Notes: a model not told the origin generated them from the letters alone. Positions 51,220 to 63,054 are shown, numbered from the stretch's first letter. The stretch is 64,000 bases of DNA from Streptomyces sp. SAI-135 (GCF_029893805.1 NZ_JARXYP010000002.1:2170001-2234000), one strand, 5' to 3'. Made by a program: numbers and translations.

Positions 51220-52670
51220 GCCTTGTCCTCCTTGGGCGGCTCGGGCGGTCGGTCGAACTCGTCGGTCACCATCGGCTCGGCCTCCCCCGCGCCGCCGGTC
51301 CACCGCACGAGCAGCTCCCCGAGCGCGGTCTCCTGGTCCAGCGCCACGGCCTTCTCCCGGTACAGCTCCAGCAGCGCGAGGAAGCGGGCCACGACGGTCA
51401 GGGTGCCGTCGGCGTCCTCCACCAGCAGGCGGAAGCTGGCCTCACCGAGCTCCCTGAGCCGGGCGACCACGATTCCGGCCTGCTCCTGGACGCTCACCAG
51501 GGGCGCGTGGATGTGGTCGACGTACACCTGCGGCTTGGGCTTGGGCTGCATCGCCTTCACGGCGAGCTTGGCGAATCCCTCCGGCCCGATGCTGATGACG
51601 ACCTCGGGCAGCAGGTCGGCGTGGTGCGGTTCGAGCCCGACGGTACGGGGGTAGCGCCGGGCCTCCTCGTCGAGCCGCCGGTTGAAGATGTCGGCGATCT
51701 GCTTGTAGGCGCGGTACTGGAGCAGCCGCGCGAAGAGCAGGTCCCGGGCCTCCAGGAGCGCCAGGTCGGCCTCGTCCTCCACCTGGGCGGCAGGCAGCAG
51801 CCGGGCCGCCTTCAGGTCGAGCAGGGTGGCGGCGACGACGAGGAACTCGGTCGTCTCGTCCAGGTCCCAGTCCGGACCCATGGCCCGGATGTACGCCATG
51901 AACTCGTCGGTGACCTTGGAGAGCGCGACCTCGGTGACGTCCAGCTTGTGCTTGGAGATGAGCTGGAGGAGGAGGTCGAAGGGGCCCTCGAAGTTGGCGA
52001 GCCGAACCTTGAAGCCCCCGTCGGCCTCACCCTCGCGCAAATCCGTGGGGGCGGCCTCGGGCGCCGGACCGATCTCCGGCGCTGGACCGATCCCGGGCGC
52101 CGAGCCGATCTCTGGCACTGGACCGATCTCGGGCGCCGAGCCGATCTCGGCCGCCGAGCCGATCTCGGACACTGGACCGGTCCCGGGCTCTGGACGGATC
52201 TCCGGCGCCGAGCCGATCCCAGGCACCGGGCCGGCCTCGGAAGGCGTAACCGCCTCAGGCTCCAGCTCGGGTTCAGCCTCCACCACCGGCTCGGGCTCGG
52301 GCTCGGGTTCGGCCTCCACCACCGGGTCGGGCTCGGTCCGGGGTTCAGCTTCCACCACCGGCTCGGACCCGGTCCCGGGTTCGGCCTCCACCACCGGCTC
52401 GGACCCGGTCCGGGGTTCAGCTTCCACCACCGGCCCGGCCCCCGGCTCGGGGACAGTTTCCGGCTCCGGGACAGCCTCGGGTTCCGGAACAGCTTCCGAT
52501 TCCGGCGCAGTCTCAGACCCCGCCCCCGCGATCTCCGGCTCATCCGGGACCGGCATCGCCCCTGCCCCCGGTACACCCCGCGGAGCGCCCGGACCCCGGC
52601 CCAGCGCACGCCGACGTCCGGCGGAGCCGCCGGGGCCGGGGACGGGGACGGAAGCGTCGTTCGAGGTCAT
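51216..52670 (-). CDS. scpA: segregation and condensation protein A with repeat-rich N-terminal extension
   Basis: 484 residues. The kleisin ScpA proper starts near residue 219 (FKVRLANFEGPFDLLLQLIS) and runs to the end, with LLDLKAARLLP, FARLLQYRAYKQIADIFNRR and VVARFLALLELYREKAVALD; this ~265-residue part has normal length. In front lie about 215 residues of low-complexity sequence with two repeat arrays: five 12-residue PVVEAEPxTxxE units at 80-138 and ten 6-residue GSAPEI-type units at 147-206. The extension is acidic, Pro-rich and surely disordered. No alternative start near the core has a better ribosome-binding site, so it is probably translated. Coupled to scpB by GTGA. Confidence 0.93.
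   Translation of the reverse strand: MTSNDASVPVPGPGGSAGRRRALGRGPGAPRGVPGAGAMPVPDEPEIAGAGSETAPESEAVPEPEAVPEPETVPEPGAGPVVEAEPRTGSEPVVEAEPGTGSEPVVEAEPRTEPDPVVEAEPEPEPEPVVEAEPELEPEAVTPSEAGPVPGIGSAPEIRPEPGTGPVSEIGSAAEIGSAPEIGPVPEIGSAPGIGPAPEIGPAPEAAPTDLREGEADGGFKVRLANFEGPFDLLLQLISKHKLDVTEVALSKVTDEFMAYIRAMGPDWDLDETTEFLVVAATLLDLKAARLLPAAQVEDEADLALLEARDLLFARLLQYRAYKQIADIFNRRLDEEARRYPRTVGLEPHHADLLPEVVISIGPEGFAKLAVKAMQPKPKPQVYVDHIHAPLVSVQEQAGIVVARLRELGEASFRLLVEDADGTLTVVARFLALLELYREKAVALDQETALGELLVRWTGGAGEAEPMVTDEFDRPPEPPKEDKA
52053..52232 (-). repeat. 18-bp coding tandem repeats in scpA
   Basis: Ten imperfect units encoding G-[PS]-[AV]-[PS]-E-I hexapeptides; forward-strand DNA shows repeated GATCTCGGGCGCCGAGCC-like units. 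Likely unstable in length between strains. Confidence 0.75.
52257..52433 (-). repeat. 36-bp coding tandem repeats in scpA
   Basis: Five imperfect units encoding PVVEAEP plus four or five variable residues. Adjacent units differ mainly at the variable positions, a pattern of repeated slippage and drift. Confidence 0.75.
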
Positions 52671-52688
52671 GGCCTCCGCAGGCTACCG

Positions 52689-53264
52689 CTACCGCCCACG
52701 CAGCCGACGGACGAGGATGCTCGCGTCCCCGCGGGACTCCAGATCCGCCAGCACCACGGCGACCGCCTCACGGACGATCCGTCCGCGGTCCACCGCCAGC
52801 CCGTGCTCACCCCGGAGCACCAGGCGGGCGTGCTCCAGATCCATGAGCTCCTCGGCCGACACGTACACGGTGATCTTCTCGTCGTGCCGCTCGCGCCCGC
52901 TGGGCCGCCTGGCGGGCGACCGGCCGCGCTTGCCGCGCGGCTGCGCGCCGGAGGCCTGGGCAGAACCTTCCTGCGCCTCCTGACGTCGCGCGGAGCGCTC
53001 CGCCGCGGCCGCCCGGAGACGGGACTCGCCCGCCTCGGCGGACTCGGCGTCGGCCGCCACGTGCTCGGCCCCGTCACCGTCCCCGCCCTGCGCGGGCACG
53101 GACTGCGGCGCGTCCTCGGCTGCGGCCCCGTCGGACTCCCCCGCGGGAGCCGGTACCCGGGCCTCGCCGTTGGCCCCCCGCCGGGGAGTGGACGCCTGGA
53201 GCGCCATTCCCCCTGTCGTACGGAACAGTTCGTCGGCCCCCGGCAGACTCACTCGGCGTGACAC
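52689..53264 (-). CDS. ParA-linked protein with ribbon-helix-helix-like C-terminus
   Basis: 191 residues from GTG 53264, with GAGGTG upstream; it overlaps the parA stop by 16 bp. Residues 1 to ~120 are low-complexity Ala/Glu/Arg-rich. The last ~65 residues look like a ribbon-helix-helix DNA-binding fold: a strand KITVYVSAEELMDLEH, then GLAVDRGRIVREAVAVVLAD and LESRGDASILVRRLRGR. ParG- and Omega-type RHH proteins are plasmid ParA partners, whereas chromosomal ParA usually pairs with ParB. A DNA-binding partner for this ParA is therefore suggested. It lies just upstream of scpA on the same strand (18 bp gap). Confidence 0.6.
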   Translation of the reverse strand: MSRRVSLPGADELFRTTGGMALQASTPRRGANGEARVPAPAGESDGAAAEDAPQSVPAQGGDGDGAEHVAADAESAEAGESRLRAAAAERSARRQEAQEGSAQASGAQPRGKRGRSPARRPSGRERHDEKITVYVSAEELMDLEHARLVLRGEHGLAVDRGRIVREAVAVVLADLESRGDASILVRRLRGR

Positions 53265-54421
53265 CGGGCGAGCACCTCCCTGGCGAGCTGGCGATAGGCG
53301 GCGGCACCGACGGAGTTGGAGGCGTACGTGGTGATCGGCTCACCGGCGACCGTGGTCTCCGGGAAGCGCACCGTGCGCCCGATGACCGTGTGGTAGACGT
53401 GGTCGTCGAACGCCTCGACCACCCGGGCCAGGACCTCACGGCTGTGGACCGTGCGCGAGTCGTACATCGTGGCGAGGATCCCGTCGAGCTCCAGCTCCGG
53501 GTTGAGCCGCTCCTGGACCTTCTCGATGGTCTCCGTCAGCAGTGCGACACCACGCAGCGCGAAGAACTCGCACTCCAGAGGCACTATCACCTTGTGCGCG
53601 GCCGTCAGGGCGTTGACCGTGAGCAGGCCGAGCGAGGGCTGACAGTCGATCACGATGTAGTCGTAGTCGGCCATGAGCGGCTTCAGGGCGCGCTGCAATG
53701 TCGACTCGCGGGCGACCTCGGAGACCAGCTGGACCTCCGCCGCCGACAAGTCGATATTGCTCGGCAGCAGGTCCATGTTGGGGACCGCGGTCTTCAGCAG
53801 GACCTCGTCGGCCGCCATGCCCCGCTCCATGAGCAGGTTGTAGACGGTGAGGTCGAGCTCCATCGGGTTGACACCGAGACCCACCGACAGCGCGCCCTGC
53901 GGGTCGAAGTCCACGAGCAGCACCCGCCGGCCGTACTCCGCGAGCGCGGCACCCAGGTTGATGGTCGACGTCGTCTTGCCCACGCCGCCCTTCTGGTTGC
54001 ACATCGCGATGATCTTCGCGGGGCCGTGGTCGGTCAGTGGGCCCGGGATCGGGAAGTACGGCAGCGGGCGTCCGGTCGGGCCCACGCGCTCACGGCGCTG
54101 ACGGGCGGCGTCGGGCGCGAGCGTGGCCGCGTACTCCGGATCGGGCTCGTACTCGGCGTCGGGGTCGTAGAAGTGCCCCTCGGGCAGTTCGTCGTAGTCG
54201 GCGAAGTGGTTGTGGGGCGCGCCACTTCCGTCGCCGGCCATGGCGTTCACGTGATGGCCATCCATGCTCTGGTGTGCTGTCCGCACGGTCTGCGGACGAC
54301 TCTGGTGGGCTGCGAAGGTGCGCACCGCGACGGAGCCGACAGCCTCGAACCCTGCGGGGCTCTGGGCCCCGGCAGGCATTCCTGGTTGACCACCCCCGGG
54401 AGAAAATGTCGACTCATTCAC
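53249..54421 (-). CDS. ParA-family partition ATPase
   Basis: 390 residues from GTG 54421, with AAGGAGGT upstream. Deviant Walker A KGGVGKTT at 144-151 (AMCNQKGGVGKTTSTINLGA), Walker A' region RRVLLVDFDPQGALSVGLG, and Walker B DYDYIVIDCQPSLGLLTVNA. The ~130-residue N-terminal extension is disordered and rich in His/Asp/Pro. It is a dynamic ATPase that organises DNA or large complexes. The neighbouring genes are RHH-like protein and ScpAB, not a parB. I found no parS palindrome. Its relation to the main chromosomal ParAB near oriC is unknown, so the symbol is left empty. Confidence 0.9.
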   Translation of the reverse strand: MNESTFSPGGGQPGMPAGAQSPAGFEAVGSVAVRTFAAHQSRPQTVRTAHQSMDGHHVNAMAGDGSGAPHNHFADYDELPEGHFYDPDAEYEPDPEYAATLAPDAARQRRERVGPTGRPLPYFPIPGPLTDHGPAKIIAMCNQKGGVGKTTSTINLGAALAEYGRRVLLVDFDPQGALSVGLGVNPMELDLTVYNLLMERGMAADEVLLKTAVPNMDLLPSNIDLSAAEVQLVSEVARESTLQRALKPLMADYDYIVIDCQPSLGLLTVNALTAAHKVIVPLECEFFALRGVALLTETIEKVQERLNPELELDGILATMYDSRTVHSREVLARVVEAFDDHVYHTVIGRTVRFPETTVAGEPITTYASNSVGAAAYRQLAREVLARCHAE

Positions 54422-54791
54422 AAGTCGTCTTACCTCCTTGGTGACCAGGAAACTTCTAGACAAGGTCAGCGTGGCACCATGCCGACGGTTGGCGACTCTA
54501 TGGCGTGTCGGGTGTTCACAGCAACACAATCCGCCGGACCCGGCAGGATGTGTCGGCAATGAAACATCCCGCTGTCAAGGGCGTACGGCAGTCGCACGGC
54601 AGGTTTCGCCGGTGTACGAATCGGTTCAAGGGTTACGTTCGACGCGAGTTGACCGAGAGTCGCAAAGTGACCATACACACATGCGGCCGGACCTTGTGGG
54701 CAAGGTCCGGCCGCATGTGCCTCGTTGACGCGCCTTGTTGACGTATCGCCTTTACGAAAAGGTGACTTAGCTCTCTGCCGAGGTCAGGGGC
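54422..54791. other. 370-bp intergenic region between parA and ald
   Basis: Contains the parA promoter side (54422-54660, somewhat lower GC), and the ald terminator at 54678-54719. No gene and no ParB-type palindrome (GTTTCACGTGAAAC) is seen. Confidence 0.6.
54678..54719. terminator. 19-bp hairpin terminator of ald
   Basis: Perfect inverted repeat, arms of 19 bp (starting CACATGCGGCCGGACC) with a 4-nt loop, 73 bp after the ald stop codon on its transcribed side. Confidence 0.8.
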
Positions 54792-55907
<1,116 letters not shown>

Positions 55908-56010
55908 GTGGATCACGGTCCTTGGCTCAGAGTGTGTGGGGCAATACAACACATACCCGGGCATGCGTGAGCACACCAGGAGACACCGCAGGAGAAGGTG
56001 CGGCAGAGCC

Positions 56011-56038
56011 AGTCTAATGAAGGTGTTCCCGCTGTCTA
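56011..56038 (-). promoter_or_regulatory. candidate sigma-70-type promoter of ald
   Basis: On the minus strand TAGACA (56038-56033), a 16-bp spacer, then TAGACT (56016-56011). This would give a 5' leader of about 100 nt. The boxes match consensus TTGACA/TAnnnT at most positions. Confidence 0.45.
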
Positions 56039-56051
56039 GCCTTTCATTGCA

Positions 56052-58115
56052 TCAATCTTCAGCGGATGTACTGCGGATTTCGCAGGCATCAGCGGCGTGT
56101 TTCGGATCCTCGACCTGCTGAGGCCCCGGTTCCTCCCGGGAAAGCTCCTCCCCCAGCAGCCGTTCGGCGGCGCCCCGGTGCAGCTGGGCGGCGGCCGGAT
56201 CGCCGAGGTGGTCCAGCGTGTCCGCGAGCCGCAGCTGGAGCGCGGCCAGCAGCCGGACGTCCTCGGCGCGGCGCGCCCATTCCACGGCCTCCTGGCAGGT
56301 GCGCAGCGACTCCTCGGGGTGTCCGGCGTACTCCTGGACCCGGGCGAGTTCACTCAACGCCCGTGCGTGGGCTGCCACATCGCCGTCCCTGCGGTGTCCG
56401 GCGAGCGCGGCCCGCCAGTTCCTGACGGCCTCGCCGTAGTGGCCCGCGCAGGTGTGCGCGGCGGCGATACGGCCGTACAGCCGGGCGGCCTCGGCGCGCT
56501 CGCCCCGGGCCAGCCGCTGCGCGAGGGCCCGGCCGAACCAGTCGGCGGCCCGGTCGTAGTCCCCGAGCTCCAGATGCGCGCCGCCTACGGATTCCATCGC
56601 GCGCCCGGTCGCGTACGGGTCGTTCGCCTCCCGTCCGGCGTCCAGGGCCGCCCGGTAGCGGGCCAGCGCCTCCCTGGTGCGGCCGGTCCGGGCGTCCAGG
56701 TCGGCGAGGTTCAGCAGGGCGGCGGCCTTCTCGCGGGGCAGGGCGCGCCGCTCGGCCACGTCCAGGACGAGTCCGTGCAGGACGTAGAGGTCGGGGGCGG
56801 CGGCCTGCATGCCGAAGTGGGCCACCATGGCACGCACGAGCTGCGACATCAGACGCCGGGCCAGGGTGTCCAGCTCCCCGTCGGCGACGGCGAGGCGGGC
56901 CGCGGCGAGCAGGGCCGGCCTGCGGATGCGCAGCCAGTCCTCGGCGGCCCGGGGGCTGGGGAAGCGCACCGATGGGGGCATGCCCTGGAGCTTCTCGCGG
57001 GCGTCGGGGCTGTCGGTCTCGGTGATCGCGCGGGACGACTGGAGCAGTCGTACGGTCCGCTCCAGCATGCGGGCGCGGGCCAGCCGGAGCTCGGCGGGGC
57101 GGTCCTGGGTGTCGGCGAGGGACTTGAGCAGGGGGTACAGGCAGCCGGGGACCTCGTACTGCGGCAGCGGTGAGTCCACGGCGTGCAGCAGCCCGAGCGC
57201 CACGAAGTCGTCCAGGGCGGACCGGGCGTCGGCCACAGAGCAGCCGGCGAGCGCGGAGGCGGTGTGCGGGTCGAGGAGGCCGGCCGGGGCGAGGGAGAGA
57301 AGGCGCAGGGTCCGGGCGGCTGCGGCGGGCAGGGACGCGTGGACGAGTGTGAAGACGCGGCTGAGCGGACTCCTCTCGTCACTCTCCGCATGCAGTTGCT
57401 TGGCCAGATCGGCCACGGCCGCCTTGGGCCGGGCGGCGAGCCAGCCCCCGGCCAGCGTCAGCGCGGCGGGGTGGCCCTGGCACTCCTCGACGAGCCCCTC
57501 GGCGGCACGGGGGTCCACGGTGACGCGGACCGACCCGGTGTGCCGGGACAGCAGCTCCAGCGCGGACTTGGTGTCGAGACCGCCGAGGGTGCACGGACGG
57601 ACGTCCGCGATCCCGGTCAGCGGCCCTCCCGACACGGCCACGACCAGGCACTCCGGGGCATCCGGAAGCAGGGCGTCCACCTGTTCCGCGGACACCGCGT
57701 CATCGAGCAGGACCAGCGCGCGCCGGCCCGCGAGGGCCTCGCGCAGCACCGCGGTGAGATCGTCCTCTGCGGCTCCGGCGGGTGCCTGTACGTCGAGCGC
57801 GGCGAGCAGTTCCCGGGCCGCGGTCCCGACGGGTACGGGGGTGCCGTCGGGCTCGCTCAGCCGGACGCGCAGCACCCCGTCGTCGTAACGGTCAGCGACC
57901 ACCCGCACGAGTTCCTCGGCGAGCGCGGTACGGCCCGACCCGGGGCGTCCCGCGATGAGCAGCACGCGCGCGCGGGGCGCCTTGCGGCCGGCGAGCGTGT
58001 CGAGTCCCGCGCGCTCGATGTCGGCGCACAGCTCCTTCAACTCCCGCGTCCGACCCAGGAATCGGCCCTCGCCGGACAACCGTGTGCCGTCTGCGTCCAC
58101 CGCCTGATCCGTCAC
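56052..58115 (-). CDS. STAND-like NTPase with TPR repeats
   Basis: 687 residues from GTG 58115 (GGGAG 8 nt upstream; GTG at 58124 is an alternative). An N-terminal NB-ARC/AAA-like domain: FLGRTRELKELCADIERA, P-loop GRPGSGRTAL with Arg62 where Lys is expected, Walker B-like RALVLLDDAVS, and a winged-helix-like middle (LRLLSLAPAGLLDPHTASAL). From about residue 430 several TPR-like helices follow (AAALLNLADLDARTGRTREA, GGAHLELGDYDRAADWFGRA, RALSELARVQEYAGHPEESL). It resembles the AfsR/SARP effector architecture without the DNA-binding domain. A sensing or scaffold role is plausible; the ligand is unknown. Confidence 0.75.
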   Translation of the reverse strand: MTDQAVDADGTRLSGEGRFLGRTRELKELCADIERAGLDTLAGRKAPRARVLLIAGRPGSGRTALAEELVRVVADRYDDGVLRVRLSEPDGTPVPVGTAARELLAALDVQAPAGAAEDDLTAVLREALAGRRALVLLDDAVSAEQVDALLPDAPECLVVAVSGGPLTGIADVRPCTLGGLDTKSALELLSRHTGSVRVTVDPRAAEGLVEECQGHPAALTLAGGWLAARPKAAVADLAKQLHAESDERSPLSRVFTLVHASLPAAAARTLRLLSLAPAGLLDPHTASALAGCSVADARSALDDFVALGLLHAVDSPLPQYEVPGCLYPLLKSLADTQDRPAELRLARARMLERTVRLLQSSRAITETDSPDAREKLQGMPPSVRFPSPRAAEDWLRIRRPALLAAARLAVADGELDTLARRLMSQLVRAMVAHFGMQAAAPDLYVLHGLVLDVAERRALPREKAAALLNLADLDARTGRTREALARYRAALDAGREANDPYATGRAMESVGGAHLELGDYDRAADWFGRALAQRLARGERAEAARLYGRIAAAHTCAGHYGEAVRNWRAALAGHRRDGDVAAHARALSELARVQEYAGHPEESLRTCQEAVEWARRAEDVRLLAALQLRLADTLDHLGDPAAAQLHRGAAERLLGEELSREEPGPQQVEDPKHAADACEIRSTSAED

Positions 58116-58284
58116 GGGCCACACTCCCGTCCCACCGCACGCGCAAAGCCCGCCGGTGACCCCGGTTCGGGCACCAAAAGCCTAGTTCACGCTCTGCAAC
58201 GTTCCTGGCGGAGCGCGGCGGTGGGGGCCGGAGAGTCCCCTGATCGGATCAACGGTTCATAGGATCACCGGTCTCGGCAGTACC

Positions 58285-58375
58285 GGTGGTCAGGGGCGCG
58301 GGGCTGTATCGATTTGCGGCTACCGCCGCGTGGGCGCGACAAGCCACGACGCACCGGCACCCCGCAACGAAGCAG
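58285..58375. repeat. Streptomyces-type interspersed intergenic repeat
   Basis: The stretch starting AGGGGCGCGGGGCTGTATCG and continuing through GCGGCTACCGCCGCGTGGGC to GCGACAAGCCACGACG closely resembles a short palindromic element that I recall in hundreds of copies in Streptomyces intergenic regions. It lies between a STAND gene and a Nudix gene. Recognition is by memory, not by comparison. Confidence 0.55.
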
Positions 58376-58404
58376 CTACGACAACGGCGCGTCCGAAAGA
58401 ACCG

Positions 58405-59031
58405 TCACGCCTCAAACGGCCGCGCAGGCCACTCCGCCTCAGCCGCCCGCAACCCGTCCAAGGCGCCGGAGGCCCGCGCCGCGACCAACGACAACACACC
58501 CACGACGAGGCAGTTGTTGTGCAACTCCCCGGCCAGAACCCCCCGCACCAGCTCGCCGACCGGCACGCGCGCGTACTCCAGGTCGATCTCCTCGTGCTCG
58601 ACCTCGAAGCGCTCGCCCTCCGCCTCGGACAGCCCCCGCGCCAGGAAGATCCGGATCGCCTCGTCGCAGCCGCCCGGCGAGGTGTAGACGTCCGTCAGCA
58701 CCCGCCAGTCCTCCGCCTTGACGTGCGCCTCCTCGTACAGCTCCCGCTGGGCCGCGTGCAGCGGGTTCTCACCCGGCACGTCCAGCAGTCCCGCCGGGAT
58801 CTCCCACAGCTTCTGCCGTACGGGATGCCGGTACTGGCGGATGAGCAGGACCCGGTCCTCGTCGTCGAGGGCGAGGACGGCCACCGAACCCGGGTGGACC
58901 TGGTAGTCGCGGCCGACCACCGTCCCGTCGGGCATGACCACCTCGTCCGTGCGGACGGAGGTCTTGTTGCCCACGAAGGGGGTCTTCGTGGCCCGGATCT
59001 CCCACTCCTCCGGAGCGTCCTTGATCGTCAT
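58405..59031 (-). CDS. Nudix hydrolase, ADP-ribose pyrophosphatase-like
   Basis: 208 residues. Hydrolyses ADP-ribose or related nucleoside diphosphates. Nudix-type box in PAGLLDVPGENPLHAAQREL followed by YEEAHV; the final Gly of the usual EExGU is replaced by His and one extra residue separates the first Gly and Glu, as in actinobacterial ADP-ribose pyrophosphatases. VLLIRQYRHPVRQKLWEIPA and DVYTSPGGCDEAIRIFLARG are further signs. The two negatives are common in this subfamily. It lies next to pyrG on the same strand, 85 bp apart. Confidence 0.86.
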   Translation of the reverse strand: MTIKDAPEEWEIRATKTPFVGNKTSVRTDEVVMPDGTVVGRDYQVHPGSVAVLALDDEDRVLLIRQYRHPVRQKLWEIPAGLLDVPGENPLHAAQRELYEEAHVKAEDWRVLTDVYTSPGGCDEAIRIFLARGLSEAEGERFEVEHEEIDLEYARVPVGELVRGVLAGELHNNCLVVGVLSLVAARASGALDGLRAAEAEWPARPFEA

Positions 59032-59116
59032 GCCCTGTCCTTCCCCACCTGCGCAAAAGAGGCCGGGACGCCCGCCCTTTGAATGCGTGCGCCCCGGCCA
59101 CCGTACAACTGTCGTG

Positions 59117-60781
<1,665 letters not shown>

Positions 60782-61227
60782 GGCCAAGAGGGGGCTCCCG
60801 TGGTCGCGATCTTGAGGTGCGGTTCGGGGGTCAGGCGCCCACCGGTCCACGGGCTACCAGGGTATCAGCGCCTCGGGGAGATGGCTTCCGGCCACGCTCC
60901 GCACACACGCCGACACGGACCAGCACGAAGACACCCGTTTCTCACCCGTTGCTCACCCGTTCGGCCCAGCCGCGTTGCCCGGAGCGGCACACAGATCATC
61001 TACGTGCGTCGTATCCTGCTCGGACACTCACTGCCGAGCCCGGCCGGAAACACGGGACCACCCCCACCCGTAGGCCCCGGAACAACGAGAGCTCGTCAGT
61101 TCGTTGAGCAGCAGTTGTCGTTTTGCCTCACAGCGGCAGGACTGTTTTGCTTCACCGCTCAACGACGCATTACAACGACCCCCTTGACCGCACCAAGCGA
61201 CAGCCCCCTTTTCCTTGAGGGGGTGAC
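60782..61227. other. 446-bp divergent intergenic region between pyrG and the GH15 gene
   Basis: Contains three near-copies of CTCACCCGTT near 60935-60965 and, in the right half, an imperfect long-range pair of CGTTGAGC and GCTCAACG around 61100-61160. Lower-GC pockets near 61120-61170 (GTTGTCGTTTTGCC) may be promoter elements. No gene recognised. Confidence 0.45.
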
Positions 61228-63054
61228 GTGGCCGTTCGACTGGAGTTGCACGTGGCCGGGCGCATCGAAGACTACGCACTCATCGGAGACATGCAGACCG
61301 CAGCCCTGGTCTGCCGGGACGGCACGGTGGACTGGCTGTGCCTGCCCCGCTTCGACTCGCATGCCATCTTCGCCGGCCTGCTGGGCACCGAGGAGCACGG
61401 CTTCTGGAGGCTCGGCCCCGCGCACGCGGCCGACGCCGAGCCCCCCACCGCCGCCCGGCGCACCTACCGCGGCGACTCCCTGATCCTGGAATCGGAGTGG
61501 GACACCTCACGCGGCACCGTCCGGGTGACCGATTTCATGCCCCCGCGTGACGGCGCCCCCCAGCTGATCCGGATCGTGGAGGGCGTCTCGGGCCGCGTGC
61601 CCATGCGCTCGGCCCTGCGGATGCGTTTCTCGTACGGCCGTGTCGTCCCGTGGGTCCACAAGCACGAGGGGCGCACGGTCGCCGTCGCGGGCCCGGACTC
61701 GGTGTGGTTCGACACCGACTGCGAGACCTACGGCAAGTCCCTGACGACGTACTCCGACTTCACCGTCGCCCCGGGTGACCGGATCGCCTTCACCATCTCC
61801 TGGCAGCCCTCGCACAAGGAGCCGCCGCCGCTGCCGGAGCCGGAGCAGTCCCTGGAGGCCACCGAGGACTTCTGGCGCGAGTGGGTCGAGCACTGTACGT
61901 ACCACGGCCCCTACCGCGAGGCCGTCATCCGCTCGCTGATCACCCTCAAGGCGCTGACGTACGCCCCCACCGGCGGCATCGTCGCCGCCCCCACGACCTC
62001 GCTGCCCGAGGACATCGGCGGCGTCCGCAACTGGGACTACCGCTACACCTGGCTGCGCGACGCGGCCATCACCCTGTCCTCGCTGCTGCGCACCGGCTAC
62101 CGCGAGGAGGCCCGCGCCTGGCGCGAGTGGCTCCTGCGGGCCGTCGCAGGCGACCCCGAGAACCTCCAGATCATGTACGGCATCGCGGGCGAACGGGAAC
62201 TGGGCGAGGCCGAGTTGGACTGGCTGCCCGGCTACGAGAACTCCGCCCCGGTCCGGGTCGGCAACGGCGCCGCGCACCAGCTCCAGCTCGACGTGTACGG
62301 CGAGGTCACCGAGGCCCTGCACCTGGCCCACATGACGGGCCTGTCCCGCAACGACTACGCCTCCCTGCTCCAGCTCAAGCTGATCCGCTACCTGGAGGAC
62401 CACTGGGACGAGCCGGACGAGGGCATCTGGGAGGTGCGCGGCCCGCGCCGGCACTTCGTGCACTCCAAGGTGATGGCCTGGGTCGCCGTCGACCGCACCA
62501 TCAAGCTCATCGAGTCCGGTGACGCGGACGGTCCGCTGGAGAAGTGGCGCGAACTGCGCGACGACATCCACCGGGACGTCTGCGAGAAGGGCTACGACAA
62601 GGAGCGCAACACCTTCACGCAGTCCTACGGCTCGAAGGAGCTGGACGCCTCCCTGCTGCTGATCCCGCAGATGGGCTTCCTGCCGCCGGACGACAAGCGG
62701 GTCATCGGCACCATCGAGGCGATCCAGCGCGAGCTGTCCACGCCGGACGGCTTCATCCTGCGCTACCCGACCTCCAGCGGCGACGAGAACGTCGACGGCC
62801 TCCCCGGCGACGAAGGGGCCTTCCTGGCCTGCTCGTTCTGGATGGCGGACGACTTGGCGATGATCGGCCGCGTGGACGAGGCCAGGAAGCTCTTCGAGAA
62901 GCTCCTCTCGCTCCGCAACGACCTCGGTCTGCTCGCCGAGGAGTGGGACCCGCGCCTGCAACGTCAGGTCGGCAACTTCCCGCAGGCCTTCAGCCACGTC
63001 CCGCTCATCGACACCGCCCTGCGGCTGACGGCCTCGGGGGCGTACGGCGGCTGA
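61228..63054 (+). CDS. GH15 family glycoside hydrolase (trehalase/glucoamylase-like)
   Basis: 608 residues from GTG 61228, with GAGGGGG upstream. Cytoplasmic enzyme, no signal peptide. The N-terminal beta domain (IEDYALIGDMQTAALVCRDG, then TVDWLCLPRFDS) is the bacterial GH15 start. The (alpha/alpha)6 barrel shows AAPTTSLPEDIGGVRNWDYR with YRYTWLRDAAIT, GNGAAHQLQLDVYGEVTEAL, and the late RYPTSSGDENVDGLPGDEGA and LAEEWDPRLQRQVGNFPQAF with the catalytic Glu in EEWDP. In actinobacteria such proteins hydrolyse trehalose. The precise sugar is not fixed by sequence. Confidence 0.9.
   Translation: MAVRLELHVAGRIEDYALIGDMQTAALVCRDGTVDWLCLPRFDSHAIFAGLLGTEEHGFWRLGPAHAADAEPPTAARRTYRGDSLILESEWDTSRGTVRVTDFMPPRDGAPQLIRIVEGVSGRVPMRSALRMRFSYGRVVPWVHKHEGRTVAVAGPDSVWFDTDCETYGKSLTTYSDFTVAPGDRIAFTISWQPSHKEPPPLPEPEQSLEATEDFWREWVEHCTYHGPYREAVIRSLITLKALTYAPTGGIVAAPTTSLPEDIGGVRNWDYRYTWLRDAAITLSSLLRTGYREEARAWREWLLRAVAGDPENLQIMYGIAGERELGEAELDWLPGYENSAPVRVGNGAAHQLQLDVYGEVTEALHLAHMTGLSRNDYASLLQLKLIRYLEDHWDEPDEGIWEVRGPRRHFVHSKVMAWVAVDRTIKLIESGDADGPLEKWRELRDDIHRDVCEKGYDKERNTFTQSYGSKELDASLLLIPQMGFLPPDDKRVIGTIEAIQRELSTPDGFILRYPTSSGDENVDGLPGDEGAFLACSFWMADDLAMIGRVDEARKLFEKLLSLRNDLGLLAEEWDPRLQRQVGNFPQAFSHVPLIDTALRLTASGAYGG

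Noticed and set aside
52053..52433. CRISPR-like repeats
   Set aside because: Units are 18 and 36 bp, without spacers, and fall in frame in scpA.
54422..54700. parS site near parA
   Set aside because: No GTTTCACGTGAAAC-like palindrome found in the intergenic region.
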